64,000 bases of DNA from the NCBI GenBank assembly GCA_017399175.1, contig JAFQEE010000065.1, positions 1 to 64,000 on the forward strand, read 5' to 3'. Position 1 is the first letter of the stretch, and each line of letters opens with the position of its first letter. Position numbers and translations under genes: made by a program. A model generated the notes under the pieces. That model worked only from the letters and a program-made list of their open reading frames with translations, ran no database searches and had not been told where the DNA came from. This document shows, piece by piece, positions 37,321 to 46,955 of this stretch. Origin of the DNA: Clostridia bacterium (lineage in GTDB: Bacteria > Bacillota > Clostridia > Oscillospirales > Acutalibacteraceae).

Positions 37321-38193
37321 TTATTGTTCTTCTGTTGTTTCGGGTTCTTCTTTTGCGTGGACTACTTCGGAATAACTGCGTTTAATATCTATGTAATCAT
37401 AGAATTTTTTAAATCGAAGACTGACTTTAAATTCACGGTCACAATTTGCACAGTAGAAAATTCCACGGAAAGATTGGTTCATAAATTTCCATTTTTTTAT
37501 TGTTTCAACTTTACCGCCACAGATTTCACAAAAACAATTAAACTGATTTTTATCAATTAACGGGTCATTTTTGTTTTTAATTACATAAGGATGGAATAAA
37601 AGCCTGCCATAGAAATCACGGTCACAGATTCTTATGAATTCTTTAAACTTCTCTTTATTATAAACCTTTTTAAAACATTCAGCACTTAAAATACTGTCAT
37701 CAAGTGCTCTGTGATGAGGATATTTTTCAGGGTCAATTTCCAAGCACTCAGCTGCATATGAAAGTCCTGCCTGTTGAACATTTTCCATATTGATGAAGCA
37801 TTGACAATACTTTTGCAAATCAGCATATTTATTGATAAATGTTACGGTGTTTTTCTTTAAAAACCATTTATAATTTGTAAGGAGTGTGCGTAAATCAGTA
37901 TCGCCCCATGACATTACAACAGCATCGTCCCCTACCCATTCTTCAAATTCCTTGATTACTTCTTCAAAAGTTCCGCCTGTACGGACTTCTTCATTTGAAA
38001 TATTAGTAAGGTTTTTTATTCTTGAACGAAGTTTTTTTGAAATAACCGGTCTTATAAGTTCTGAAAAAATGCTTACTTCATTGAGTTCTTCATCAAGCTT
38101 AACAGCACCTATTTCAATAATTTCGTTCATAAACTTTTGTGTTAATTTATTGAAAGAGTTATTCCACTCCAAATCCATTATTACAAAATACAT
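37321..38193 (-). CDS. DEDDh 3'-5' exonuclease family protein with C-terminal cysteine motif
   Basis: 290 residues. The exonuclease fold opens with MDLEWN (D7, E9), continues with the second aspartate region SWGDTDLR, and has the HHRALDD motif carrying the terminal H and D. It resembles KapD-type sporulation-inhibitor/RNase T-like nucleases. A C-terminal region of about 80 residues has two CXXC pairs (CEICG and CANCD), probably a zinc ribbon for nucleic acid binding. It is the last gene of the folate operon, 14 bp after folK. The natural substrate is unknown. Confidence 0.85.
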   Translation of the reverse strand: MYFVIMDLEWNNSFNKLTQKFMNEIIEIGAVKLDEELNEVSIFSELIRPVISKKLRSRIKNLTNISNEEVRTGGTFEEVIKEFEEWVGDDAVVMSWGDTDLRTLLTNYKWFLKKNTVTFINKYADLQKYCQCFINMENVQQAGLSYAAECLEIDPEKYPHHRALDDSILSAECFKKVYNKEKFKEFIRICDRDFYGRLLFHPYVIKNKNDPLIDKNQFNCFCEICGGKVETIKKWKFMNQSFRGIFYCANCDREFKVSLRFKKFYDYIDIKRSYSEVVHAKEEPETTEEQ

Positions 38194-38207
38194 AGCGCAC
38201 CTGAAAT

Positions 38208-38702
38208 CTATTTATTTAAACAAAGTTTATCTTTTGCAGAGTAAAATCTGACGCCATCGTCAGTAAGGCTTTTAAACACATCATCTTTATTGATAATTGA
38301 ATGGCTGATATTCAAATCAAGTAAGGGTTTCAACACAAAATTTCGTTCCATCATACGAGGATGTGGCAAAATAAGTGTTTGAGTGTTACTTGTTTCATTT
38401 TCATATAATAAAAGGTCAATATCGATAATTCGAGGACCGTTTTTAATAGTTCTTACTCTGCCAAGTCCTGCTTCAATTCCTAAACAAGCACCAAGCAGAT
38501 TATCGGGATTAAGGTCAGTTTCGACTTCAACAACAATATTAAGAAAATCGTCCTGATTATCAAAACCTACAGGGTCAGTTTCATATACATTCGAAACATC
38601 TGTAACAATTGTCAATGGTAATAAATTCAATGCATCAATAGAATCCTGAAGATTTTTCATTCTGTCACCAATGTTTGTTCCTACACCTAAATACGCTTTC
38701 AT
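38208..38702 (-). CDS. folK: HPPK, 6-hydroxymethyl-7,8-dihydropterin pyrophosphokinase
   Basis: Transfers pyrophosphate from ATP to hydroxymethyl-dihydropterin in folate synthesis. Visible motifs are YLGVGTNIGDR at the N-terminus, the RTIKNGPRIIDIDLLLY signature with magnesium-binding aspartates, and LPHPRM. The 164 residues are normal. Its ATG overlaps the folB stop by 4 bp (translational coupling). Confidence 0.95.
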   Translation of the reverse strand: MKAYLGVGTNIGDRMKNLQDSIDALNLLPLTIVTDVSNVYETDPVGFDNQDDFLNIVVEVETDLNPDNLLGACLGIEAGLGRVRTIKNGPRIIDIDLLLYENETSNTQTLILPHPRMMERNFVLKPLLDLNISHSIINKDDVFKSLTDDGVRFYSAKDKLCLNK

Positions 38703-39061
38703 TGTCTTGTCCTTTCAATTGTGACAGCAACATAGTCGAATTCAGCCTTGATTGGTGCCTCGGGTTTCTTTAAGGTTATTACCAATGAATTAATTTTATC
38801 AAATTCACAAAACAGTTCATCAGCAACTCTTTGGGCAACGCGTTCAAGCAAATCGTTCTTTTCGCTTTGTGCAACGCGACGAACTGTTTTAATAATCTTT
38901 GCATAACTTACTGTATCGTCAACATTATCAGACATACAAGGTGTTGTTAAATCAACACTTGCTTCAATATCAAAAACAAAATTCTGTCCGTCTTCCTTTT
39001 CTTCGGGATTAACACCATGATAACAGAATAATTTTAATCCTTTTACAATAATTTTATCCAT
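38699..39061 (-). CDS. folB: Dihydroneopterin aldolase
   Basis: Cleaves dihydroneopterin to hydroxymethyl-dihydropterin. The start MDKIIVKGLKLFCYHGVNPEE with the YHGV motif is characteristic, and the catalytic lysine lies in LKKPEAP near the C-terminus. The 120 residues are normal. One base separates it from folP, and it overlaps folK by 4 bp. Confidence 0.95.
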   Translation of the reverse strand: MDKIIVKGLKLFCYHGVNPEEKEDGQNFVFDIEASVDLTTPCMSDNVDDTVSYAKIIKTVRRVAQSEKNDLLERVAQRVADELFCEFDKINSLVITLKKPEAPIKAEFDYVAVTIERTRQ

Positions 39062-39062
39062 A

Positions 39063-39890
39063 CTATCCTCTCAATACTGCATCTGCCATTTTAACGGCTA
39101 AAACATTTTCCTTTACATTATGAACACGAATTATATCAGCACCACCGGAAACAGCAAGAACATTCCCTGCTATAGTGCCGTAAACCAGGTCGTCATTTTC
39201 TGCATTGGTCGATAATTTAACAACTCTTTTTGACGAAAGTGCCATAAGCATTGCAACGCTGTCAATTTTAACTTTATCTACATTTTTGATAAGGTCAAGG
39301 TTGTGTTCATAGGATTTTCCAAATCCAATACCAACATCAAAGCACAACTGACTTTTATTTATTCCGATTTCTTCACATTTTTTCAATGTATCAACAAAGA
39401 AATCATTAACTTCAGTTATAATATCGTTTTTATATTCAGGAATTGTTGATGAATCAGCACCACCTGTATGTGTGATTATCCAACCACAATTATACATTTT
39501 AACTAACTGTGCCATTTCTGTATTAAACACGCCACTTACATCATTGATAATTAATGCACCGTTCTCGAGTGCATACTGTGCAACTGACGGATAAAAAGTA
39601 TCAACTGAAATTACAGCATTTGTTTCATCGTAAATTAACGGTAAGTAATTCTTGATTATTTCAAGTTCTTCATCAGGTGTCAAAGCCTTATGATTAGGTC
39701 GTGTTGAATGAGCACCGATATCAATAATATCAGCACCTTCACTGAGCATTCTTTTAGTGTGTTCAACTGCCCTTCTCGGTGAATTATATTTCCCACCATC
39801 AAAAAATGAGTCAGCAGTAACATTGAGAATTCCCATCACATATGTTCTTTTGCCCAATTCAAAACTAAAGTTATTACCTGAAAATGTCAT
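39063..39890 (-). CDS. folP: Dihydropteroate synthase
   Basis: Joins the pterin pyrophosphate with p-aminobenzoate; the target of sulfonamides. Motifs: [36 protein letters not shown], and near the C-terminus [10 protein letters not shown]. The frame runs 40 codons further upstream inside folE, but I place the start at the ATG (39890) that overlaps the folE stop in an ATGA arrangement. That gives 275 residues, the family size. Confidence 0.94.
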   Translation of the reverse strand: MTFSGNNFSFELGKRTYVMGILNVTADSFFDGGKYNSPRRAVEHTKRMLSEGADIIDIGAHSTRPNHKALTPDEELEIIKNYLPLIYDETNAVISVDTFYPSVAQYALENGALIINDVSGVFNTEMAQLVKMYNCGWIITHTGGADSSTIPEYKNDIITEVNDFFVDTLKKCEEIGINKSQLCFDVGIGFGKSYEHNLDLIKNVDKVKIDSVAMLMALSSKRVVKLSTNAENDDLVYGTIAGNVLAVSGGADIIRVHNVKENVLAVKMADAVLRG

Positions 39891-40450
39891 CTTATACCCA
39901 AAAGAGTCATTACTTCGGCTCTTGTTCTTGCATCCTTTCGCATTGTTCCTCTTATTGCAGATGTCTGTGTCTGTGAACCTGCTGCTCTTATACCACGCAT
40001 TGTCATACAAAGGTGTTCTGCTTCAACAACTACTGCCACACCCTTTGGATTCATTTCTTTCTGAATAAAATCAGCAATCTGTGCAGTAAGTCTTTCCTGA
40101 AGTTGTGGTCGTCTTGCATATGAATTAACAATTCTTGCAAGTTTAGAAAGACCGATTACAAGTCCGTCATCGTTTGGAATATAAGCAATATGTGCTTTTC
40201 CTACGAATGGTAAGAAATGATGCTCACACATTGAATACATAGGAATATCGCGAACAATTACGATTTCGTCACTCTGACCCTCACGGAACATTTTAAGGTG
40301 TTTTTCAGGGTCTTCTGTAAGTCCTGAAAAAATTTCTTCATACATATTTGCAACTCGTTTCGGAGTTTCCTGAAGTCCTTCTCTGTCAGGATCTTCACCA
40401 ATTGCTATTAAAATTTCACGAAAAGCATTTTCAATTCTTTGTTTGTCCAT
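39887..40450 (-). CDS. folE: GTP cyclohydrolase I
   Basis: First enzyme of the folate pathway, turning GTP into dihydroneopterin triphosphate. Zinc and catalytic motifs are MCEHHFLPF and the HLCMTMRG segment. The start is set at ATG 40450 (187 residues), with AAGAAGGTTG upstream. The frame continues nine codons further, but those overlap the transglutaminase stop. It is followed immediately by folP, folB and folK, so the pathway genes are cotranscribed. Confidence 0.96.
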   Translation of the reverse strand: MDKQRIENAFREILIAIGEDPDREGLQETPKRVANMYEEIFSGLTEDPEKHLKMFREGQSDEIVIVRDIPMYSMCEHHFLPFVGKAHIAYIPNDDGLVIGLSKLARIVNSYARRPQLQERLTAQIADFIQKEMNPKGVAVVVEAEHLCMTMRGIRAAGSQTQTSAIRGTMRKDARTRAEVMTLLGIR

Positions 40451-40454
40451 TTTT

Positions 40455-41618
40455 TCAACCTTCTTTAAACACGACACATAGGTAATTATGTTCGGCTATT
40501 GTAATATAAGTGATTTCAGATGTATCTATTTTTCTTCCGCTTCTTTTTATTGACTCAATTATATATTTAAAAAAGTCAGTATCGTTTTCGATATGTTTAA
40601 CAGCTTTGTTAAAATCATCTGTTTCATCAAACAAAAATTCAACTGTATTTTCACCACGATAAAGGAGTTCTGCACTTCGTTCTATATGGTCATTGAAACT
40701 ACTGAATTCTTCAAAATACGATTCATTCTGTACAAAATAATTTGCTTTATCAGAAACACAAAAATTATCCGCCGGCGAAAGATTAAAATGGTCTTCTTTG
40801 ATTCCGTCATCACTGATATTAAAATAAAAATAATTTATATCATTTTCCTTATCGTTATCGTTCCAGGTAGCATCAAGGTGATAATTGTGATTATCAATAG
40901 TGACAACATTCCACATATGAGGTCCTAATTCACCCTCAAATTCGCTATCGCCAACAATAAGATAATTATCAATATCAAGCTTATCAAGAAGAATCTGCAC
41001 GGTTTTTGCATATCCCTCGCAAACGGCTTTTCCGTTAATCAAAACATCACAAATCGTATTGCCATCGATTGTTTCATCATAGGCTGTGTTTTCACAAATA
41101 TAATCGTGAACAAATAATTCCTTTTCAAAATCAGTTTCATAGTCATCAGCAATATCAACGATACGATTGATTATACTTTCAAGCTGACTGTTAATTGCTT
41201 TCGATTCCGTTTCATTATAGCGATAATGAGGAATAAACTTAACTGAATTGTCATTTAACACATATTCAAAATCGTGTTCAACCCAGAATATATGCGGATT
41301 ATCATAAAGAACTGCTTTAAACAAGTCCTTAAGTGAAGATTCTTCTGCAGGAGTTGTTACAGCATCATCAAATCTCATAAAAGAAGAATAAAGGGTAAGA
41401 TATATCTCTTTATCACTATCGTTTAATTGATTGTAATAGTAATAAGTGTTGTCATTCAAAAGAACTTGAAAATCAGATATTTCTTCTGCTGAAGGCAAAT
41501 CTTCTTTAATCAGTTTTTCTTCTTTCTCATTACTGTATGATTGAAAAAAGTTAAATGCAATAAAAGCAAATACAAGAGAAAGAATTATTGAAATTAATAT
41601 ATCACGAATTTTCTTCAT
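40455..41618 (-). CDS. Membrane-anchored transglutaminase-like protein
   Basis: 387 residues. A signal-anchor helix spans about 7-26, so the body is outside the cell. The transglutaminase-like core has a complete Cys-His-Asp triad: C200 in KAVCEGYA, H234 in GPHMWN and D249 in YHLDATWND. Bacterial members are usually peptidases or crosslinkers of cell-wall or surface proteins; the target is unknown. It starts inside the LCP-like gene (17-bp overlap), with GGGAGGAAG as ribosome binding site, and ends 4 bp before folE. Confidence 0.85.
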   Translation of the reverse strand: MKKIRDILISIILSLVFAFIAFNFFQSYSNEKEEKLIKEDLPSAEEISDFQVLLNDNTYYYYNQLNDSDKEIYLTLYSSFMRFDDAVTTPAEESSLKDLFKAVLYDNPHIFWVEHDFEYVLNDNSVKFIPHYRYNETESKAINSQLESIINRIVDIADDYETDFEKELFVHDYICENTAYDETIDGNTICDVLINGKAVCEGYAKTVQILLDKLDIDNYLIVGDSEFEGELGPHMWNVVTIDNHNYHLDATWNDNDKENDINYFYFNISDDGIKEDHFNLSPADNFCVSDKANYFVQNESYFEEFSSFNDHIERSAELLYRGENTVEFLFDETDDFNKAVKHIENDTDFFKYIIESIKRSGRKIDTSEITYITIAEHNYLCVVFKEG

Positions 41619-42462
41619 TTACTTCCTCCCTATAAAAAGGAACAGGAGAAAACTTATCGTCCGCATAACAATAAGTTTTAAGTGTGTTGTAACTGTCTGA
41701 ATAGTTTATTACTGATATATCAGTTTTTGATGCATTGGCAAACTTTCTAAATAAGTTATCACCATTATCGGCATATTCGGGTTTTAATATAGATGAAATA
41801 ATTTCACATAAAACTCGTTCTTTATTTTCATCCTTACAAACCATAAGATAATTCAAGGCTTTTTCACCTGAAAGAGTTTGATAACCTTTATCCAATTCAA
41901 GATTGAATGAAGATGAATTATAGTCAATATTTTCAGATACAGTTAAAGAAATGCCATTAAATGATGATAAAAACTTACGAAGTGATACTGTGGTAAACTC
42001 AGCATATTTATCTGTTGTGAATCCCCAATTATCATTAAAATACTTATTAAGACCTTCAATACCATTTTCAGAATATATACTGTTGATGCTCATATATTTA
42101 TCGCCACAAAGATAGATAGCATCGCCATCAACCTGTTTTACTCTGAACGATTTATTATCAAAGTCAACAAGAGTACAGAAAACAGACTGAACAACATTCT
42201 GCTCATCAGTTATCAAAAACATGACATTTGATTTACCTGACAAATTTTCTGTTGAATATACCTCTTGTGGTTCTTCAGTTGTTGTTTCTATGTTTTCAGT
42301 TGTTGTTTCAACAAGATTATTTATGTCAAAATCAAGAGAATACATAAATAAGATAATTGAAAAGACAGCCAATATAACAATAAAAATACCGAATGCAATT
42401 ATAAACGGTTTCAATTTGCTTTTTGTTTTATTTTCATATGAAAAAAGATTTTTATTATCCAT
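41602..42462 (-). CDS. Degenerate LytR-CpsA-Psr (LCP)-like membrane protein
   Basis: 286 residues: cytoplasmic tail of about 18, a membrane helix at about 19-42, a Thr/Glu-rich linker, then an extracytoplasmic LCP-like domain. Family features remain: NVMFLITDE at the first strand, DGD replacing the usual arginine-containing motif, the ALNYLMVCKDENKERV segment near the end. The family's arginine-aspartate-rich active site (R-x-D-S/T and PRDT) is not seen, so it may not transfer wall polymers. It is first in the operon with the transglutaminase and folate genes. The family call is moderate. Confidence 0.65.
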   Translation of the reverse strand: MDNKNLFSYENKTKSKLKPFIIAFGIFIVILAVFSIILFMYSLDFDINNLVETTTENIETTTEEPQEVYSTENLSGKSNVMFLITDEQNVVQSVFCTLVDFDNKSFRVKQVDGDAIYLCGDKYMSINSIYSENGIEGLNKYFNDNWGFTTDKYAEFTTVSLRKFLSSFNGISLTVSENIDYNSSSFNLELDKGYQTLSGEKALNYLMVCKDENKERVLCEIISSILKPEYADNGDNLFRKFANASKTDISVINYSDSYNTLKTYCYADDKFSPVPFYREEVNEENS

Positions 42463-42523
42463 TATTACACCATTTTACAAATTTATTTTAAATAGTATAT
42501 CATAAAAATAACATATTAACAAT

Positions 42524-42553
42524 ATGAAAAAAGAGTTTCGTGTGAAACTCTTT
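42524..42553 (-). terminator. Terminator of the sugar transferase gene
   Basis: AAAGAGTTTC (42530-42539) pairs with GAAACTCTTT (42544-42553). On the minus strand the stem ends in a run of six T. It overlaps the stop codon of the gene. Confidence 0.85.
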
Positions 42554-43919
42554 ATTCTGTAAATTCATATTTTTTTTCAGTATTAGCAAAACCTTTTGTA
42601 CTGTCACCTGCTTTAAACAAAACGGTTACAGTCTGCATAATAAGTTTAAAGTCAAGCCAAAGGCTGTATTTTTCAATATACATAAGGTCAAGAACAAGTT
42701 TGTCTTTTGGTGATGTGTTATATTTACCGACTATCTGTGCATATCCAGTAAGTCCGCCCTTAACCTTTAATCTGTATGAAAATTCAGGAAGCTCAGCAGT
42801 ATATTTACTAACATTTTCAATCATTTCAGGACGAGGACCGACAACACTCATATCACCTTTAAGAATGTTGAAAAACTGTGGTAATTCATCAATTCTGAAC
42901 TTTCTTAAATATTTACCAACTTTTGTAATTCGCTTATCGTCTGTTTTCGCCGACTCATTCACGCTATCTGTTTCAGTCATAGTTCTGAATTTATAAACAT
43001 CAAAAAGTTTACCACCTTTTGTTGCTCTCTTCTGACGGAATAAAATACTGCCACCATCTTCTGCTTTAATAAGAATTGCAGTTGCAATCATAATTGGTCC
43101 TGTAAGAATAATACCAACAAGTGAAATAACTATATCCATAGCTCGTTTAAAAAAGCGCTGTTCAAATGTCAAATCACGGATAACGGCAGAAACCATAGGC
43201 TTATCATCAAGAAGAATTGATTTTCCACCCATAAGCATTACATCTGACATTTCAAAGCTTGTATAAACATTTTTATTGTTCGCATAACAGAATTCGGTAA
43301 ACAAAACCTTATGTTTAGTCGGAACTTCATATATAAAAACTGTATCACAGGCACTCATAATATCATACACATTAGGTGATGTAAAATGAACCATATCCGT
43401 TACATTATATTGCTTTTTATAACGCAATATTTTTGGCATTACAGTATTAAGCGCAAGTTCTGAATTTGTAATAACACAACACTTTTCAGGCTTATTAATA
43501 CCAAAGTATATTGCTTGTCCCAAATATGTGAAAAGAACAATCAAAACAAACTGAATCACAATTACAAGAACAAGAAGCTCGGGTGATTCATAAACAAAAT
43601 GGTCGTTATTATTCTCATTAACATTCATAATACACAACTGAAGATGTGAAACAAGGTCAGTCGCAAATGTAGCCAATGAAAGAGAAGTAATAATAGGCTT
43701 GCTTTTTAATCTTCCGATTGCATAACCACCATAAACTGAAACAAGGGCTAATTCAAGAACACAGAATGTTACAAATGTAACACCGGTTGTTCTTGATAAG
43801 TGTATAATCCAAGTGTACTCTGTGCCGAAAACAACGAAAAATGTTCCGATAAGAAGGGCATACATCAAGGATTTTAAAAGAAATATAATTGTTCTTTGGG
43901 CTTTTTGTAAAAGTGTCAT
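42552..43919 (-). CDS. Polyprenyl-phosphate sugar-1-phosphate transferase (WbaP/CpsE type)
   Basis: Starts an exopolysaccharide or wall-glycan chain by moving a sugar phosphate onto undecaprenyl phosphate. Four N-terminal helices lie at about 10-130. A CoA-binding-like middle domain follows. The PF02397 catalytic domain is at about 260-450, with KRAMDIVIS, LFRQKRATKGGKLFDVYKFRTM, DELPQFFNILKGDMSVVGPRPE and GLTGYAQI. The 455 residues are normal. No other glycan genes are adjacent; the gene has its own promoter and terminator. An operator-like inverted repeat covers its promoter. Confidence 0.93.
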   Translation of the reverse strand: MTLLQKAQRTIIFLLKSLMYALLIGTFFVVFGTEYTWIIHLSRTTGVTFVTFCVLELALVSVYGGYAIGRLKSKPIITSLSLATFATDLVSHLQLCIMNVNENNNDHFVYESPELLVLVIVIQFVLIVLFTYLGQAIYFGINKPEKCCVITNSELALNTVMPKILRYKKQYNVTDMVHFTSPNVYDIMSACDTVFIYEVPTKHKVLFTEFCYANNKNVYTSFEMSDVMLMGGKSILLDDKPMVSAVIRDLTFEQRFFKRAMDIVISLVGIILTGPIMIATAILIKAEDGGSILFRQKRATKGGKLFDVYKFRTMTETDSVNESAKTDDKRITKVGKYLRKFRIDELPQFFNILKGDMSVVGPRPEMIENVSKYTAELPEFSYRLKVKGGLTGYAQIVGKYNTSPKDKLVLDLMYIEKYSLWLDFKLIMQTVTVLFKAGDSTKGFANTEKKYEFTE

Positions 43920-43931
43920 ATACAGCCTCCA

Positions 43932-43980
43932 AAGTAAAATAATCTACAGTAATTTTACTTAATCGTCAATATAAAGTCAA
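43932..43980 (-). promoter_or_regulatory. Promoter with overlapping inverted repeat, sugar transferase gene
   Basis: On the minus strand TTGACT (43975-43980), a 17-nt spacer and TAAAAT (43952-43957) form a promoter. A perfect 9-bp inverted repeat AAGTAAAAT/ATTTTACTT (43932-43940 with 43952-43960, 11-nt spacer) covers the -10 box and the start site. It ends next to the GGAGG ribosome binding site. It could be an operator or a leader hairpin. Confidence 0.6.
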
Positions 43981-44008
43981 CATTTTAGACTTAACTGTAA
44001 TAAAAGTG

Positions 44009-44908
44009 TCATTTTTGCTTTTTTATGAGTTTTGTAATTGAATCTAAATTAAGTTGTGATAAAACAATACCGATAAATATTAAAACACAGCCCAAATATC
44101 CTCTGCCACTCATAATTTCATTGAGAAGCAATGCACCACCTATTGCACTGAAAACCGATTCAGTTGAAAAAACAATGGACGCAAATGTGGGGTCAGATTC
44201 CTTTTGTCCGAGAATCTGACAGGTATATGCAACACCGACAGACATAATGCCACCATAAAGGATTGGGATTCCTGCACTTTTAATTGCAGAAAACTCAATA
44301 TCCTCTAAAATAAAAGCAAAAATAAGACTTAAAATACCACAAATAACAAATTGAATTAAGCTAAATTTCAAGGGGCTTGTTGTATGTACAAACTTATCAA
44401 CAACAAGAATATGTCCTGCCCAGAAAAAAGCACCAACAATAAGTACAACATCACCTAAACCAAAGCTTATTTCATCCCCTGTCATACAAAGGAAAAACAG
44501 TCCTGTTACGGCAAAAACGGCACCGATAAAAGTAAGTACACTTGTCTTTTTACCCATTACAAATCGAATTAAAGGTACGAGCACAGTATATAAACCTGTG
44601 AGAAATCCTGCTTTACCTGCACTTTGTGTGATTTCAACGCCATATTGTTGTAATGTTGATGCAATAAAAAGTACAACACCTGCAAGAATTCCCGGTAAAA
44701 CATTGTTCTTTAACAGTTTTAAGTCAATTTTTTCTCTTTCAAATAACAAAATAACGGGAATAAGTGAACAAGCACCTAACATAAATCTTACGCCATTAAA
44801 GGTAAAAGCACCAACAAATTCAGCACCTACCCTTTGTGCAACAAATGCAAAGCCCCATATAATCGCCGTTAAAAACAGCAATATAGTCGATTTGAATTTT
44901 GTTTTCAT
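44009..44908 (-). CDS. DMT-superfamily transporter (two EamA domains)
   Basis: 299 residues with about ten membrane helices arranged as two EamA repeats. The first repeat starts AIIWGFAFVAQRVG, and the second ends GYLGCVLIFIGIVLSQL. Such proteins export metabolites or amino acids; the substrate is unknown. ATG at 44908 follows GGTGG; four earlier codons overlap that site. It is 48 bp downstream of clpX on the same strand but functionally unrelated. Confidence 0.88.
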   Translation of the reverse strand: MKTKFKSTILLFLTAIIWGFAFVAQRVGAEFVGAFTFNGVRFMLGACSLIPVILLFEREKIDLKLLKNNVLPGILAGVVLFIASTLQQYGVEITQSAGKAGFLTGLYTVLVPLIRFVMGKKTSVLTFIGAVFAVTGLFFLCMTGDEISFGLGDVVLIVGAFFWAGHILVVDKFVHTTSPLKFSLIQFVICGILSLIFAFILEDIEFSAIKSAGIPILYGGIMSVGVAYTCQILGQKESDPTFASIVFSTESVFSAIGGALLLNEIMSGRGYLGCVLIFIGIVLSQLNLDSITKLIKKQK

Positions 44909-44956
44909 ATAAACCACCACAAACTACAAGCCACGGAAAACCGTGGCCCATTTATA

Positions 44957-46270
44957 TTATATTGCTTTTTTAGAATTTGTTTTATTGAGTTTCTTTGACA
45001 ACAAAACATTAGGTTTTCTTGAATCATCACGGATAATTTCAGGTTCACCATTACCTTCAACGCAATCTTTTGTAATGATAATTTTTGAAATTGTATGGTC
45101 AGATGGTGCTTCATACATAATGTTCATAAGCACACCTTCCATAATACCACGAAGACCGCGAGCTCCCGTTTTTTTCTCAAGAGTTTTATCAGCAATAGCC
45201 ACTAAAGCATCATCGCTGAACTCCAACTCAACACTATCCATATTAAACAATGCCTTAAACTGTTTTAAGAGAGCGTTTTTAGGTTCAGAAAGAATTCTTA
45301 TTAAATCTTCTCTTGAAAGCTGTTTTAACGCAGTTATAACGGGAACACGACCAACAAGTTCAGGAATAAGACCAAACTTAACAAGGTCCTGTGCTATAAC
45401 TTTTGAATAGACATCTTCTTCCTGGAACTGTGCTTTATTCTTGATATCAGCACCAAAACCAAGTCCGCTGTTGCCTGCACGCTTTTCGACAATTTTTTCA
45501 ATTCCGTCAAATGCACCGCCACAGATAAAAAGGATATTTGACGTATCAATCTGTATAAATTCCTGCTGAGGATGTTTTCGTCCACCCTGTGGTGGAACAT
45601 TAGAAACTGTTCCTTCAAGAATTTTAAGAAGAGCCTGTTGAACACCTTCACCACTTACATCACGGGTAATTGAAGGATTTTCACTCTTTCGTGCAATCTT
45701 GTCGATTTCATCAACATAAATAATACCGCATTCAGCCTTTTCAATATCAAAATCAGCAGCCTGAATAAGTCTTAAAAGAATGTTTTCAACATCTTCACCA
45801 ACATAACCTGCTTCAGTAAGAGTTGTTGCGTCTGCAATAGCAAAAGGAACATCAATGATTTTAGCAAGTGTCTGTGCCAAAACAGTCTTACCGACACCGG
45901 TAGGTCCTAAAAGAACCACATTACTCTTTTGAATTTCAACACCGCTGTTATCACAGTTATAAATACGCTTATAATGATTATAAACTGCCACACTCAAAGC
46001 TTTTTTTGCCTCATCCTGACCAACAACATATTCGTCAAGTTTAGCCTTGATTTCCTGTGGTTTAGGAAGAACTTTTTCTTCAAGTTTAACTTTTTTCCCC
46101 GGATTATGGCGTGTCATATTACCGTTTTCATCGATAATACCCATACAGAGCTCAATACATTCATCACAAATATATACGCCCGGTCCGGCGATAAGTTTGT
46201 CAACCTGTTCCTGTGTTTTTCCGCAGAAGGAACATCTGACATTTCTTTCTTTATCGTTTTCTCTTGCCAT
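44957..46270 (-). CDS. clpX: ATP-dependent Clp protease ATPase subunit ClpX
   Basis: Unfolds tagged proteins and feeds them to ClpP. The N-terminal zinc-binding domain has CSFC (about 13-16) and CDEC (about 35-38). The AAA+ core has GPTGVGKT and the DEIDKIA Walker B, followed by the C-terminal sensor region. The 437 residues are normal. Ribosome binding site AAGGAG. It lies 16 bp after clpP, in the conserved order tig-clpP-clpX. Confidence 0.97.
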   Translation of the reverse strand: MARENDKERNVRCSFCGKTQEQVDKLIAGPGVYICDECIELCMGIIDENGNMTRHNPGKKVKLEEKVLPKPQEIKAKLDEYVVGQDEAKKALSVAVYNHYKRIYNCDNSGVEIQKSNVVLLGPTGVGKTVLAQTLAKIIDVPFAIADATTLTEAGYVGEDVENILLRLIQAADFDIEKAECGIIYVDEIDKIARKSENPSITRDVSGEGVQQALLKILEGTVSNVPPQGGRKHPQQEFIQIDTSNILFICGGAFDGIEKIVEKRAGNSGLGFGADIKNKAQFQEEDVYSKVIAQDLVKFGLIPELVGRVPVITALKQLSREDLIRILSEPKNALLKQFKALFNMDSVELEFSDDALVAIADKTLEKKTGARGLRGIMEGVLMNIMYEAPSDHTISKIIITKDCVEGNGEPEIIRDDSRKPNVLLSKKLNKTNSKKAI

Positions 46271-46286
46271 AAGAACTCCTTATAGG

Positions 46287-46868
46287 TTATCTTTTATAAA
46301 AAACCTTATCTACAATACCGTAATCCATTGCTTCCTGAGCTGAAAGCCAATTATCACGTTCAGTATCAACAGCAATCTGCTCAACAGGTTTTCCTGTATT
46401 TTCAGCAAGAATCTTATTAAGTTTTTCTCTTGTTCTGAGGATATGTTCAGCAGCAATCTTAATATCAGTTGCCTGACCCTGCGCACCGCCTAAAGGCTGA
46501 TGAATCATAATTTCGCTGTTTGGAAGAGCAAATCTTTTACCCTTTGCACCTGATGAGAGCAAGAACGCACCCATACTTGCAGCCATACCCATGCAGATTG
46601 TTGATACATCACACTTGATGTACTGCATAGTATCGTAAATTGCAAGTCCTGCGGATACAGAGCCACCAGGACTGTTAATATAAAGGCTTATATCTTTTTC
46701 GCTATCCTGTCCCTCAAGATAAAGTAACTGTGCCACTACCAAAGATGCAGTTGCATCATTAACCTCATCTGACAAAACGATAATTCTGTCATTTAAAAGT
46801 CTTGAAAAAATATCGTACTGTCTTTCCCCTCTGTTTGTCTGTTCAACAACGTATGGTACAAGTGCCAT
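46287..46868 (-). CDS. clpP: ATP-dependent Clp protease proteolytic subunit ClpP
   Basis: Barrel-forming serine peptidase. The triad is S98 in AASMGAF, H123 in MIHQP and D172 in ERDNW. GGAGG lies 7 nt before ATG at 46868, giving 193 residues; six codons upstream overlap that site. It works with ClpX, encoded next. Confidence 0.97.
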   Translation of the reverse strand: MALVPYVVEQTNRGERQYDIFSRLLNDRIIVLSDEVNDATASLVVAQLLYLEGQDSEKDISLYINSPGGSVSAGLAIYDTMQYIKCDVSTICMGMAASMGAFLLSSGAKGKRFALPNSEIMIHQPLGGAQGQATDIKIAAEHILRTREKLNKILAENTGKPVEQIAVDTERDNWLSAQEAMDYGIVDKVFYKR

Positions 46869-46904
46869 AATATAACCTCCATTCAATATCTTTGAAAAGC
46901 ATTA

Positions 46905-46936
46905 AAGAATTGTCCTTATAGTATGGGACAATTCTT
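46905..46936 (-). terminator. Possible weak terminator between tig and clpP
   Basis: AAGAATTGTCC (46905-46915) pairs perfectly with GGACAATTCTT (46926-46936). The minus-strand flank is TAATGCTTTTC, so the T run is weak. It may only reduce read-through from tig into clpP-clpX. Confidence 0.45.
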
Positions 46937-46955
46937 CAACACATAAACATTAATT

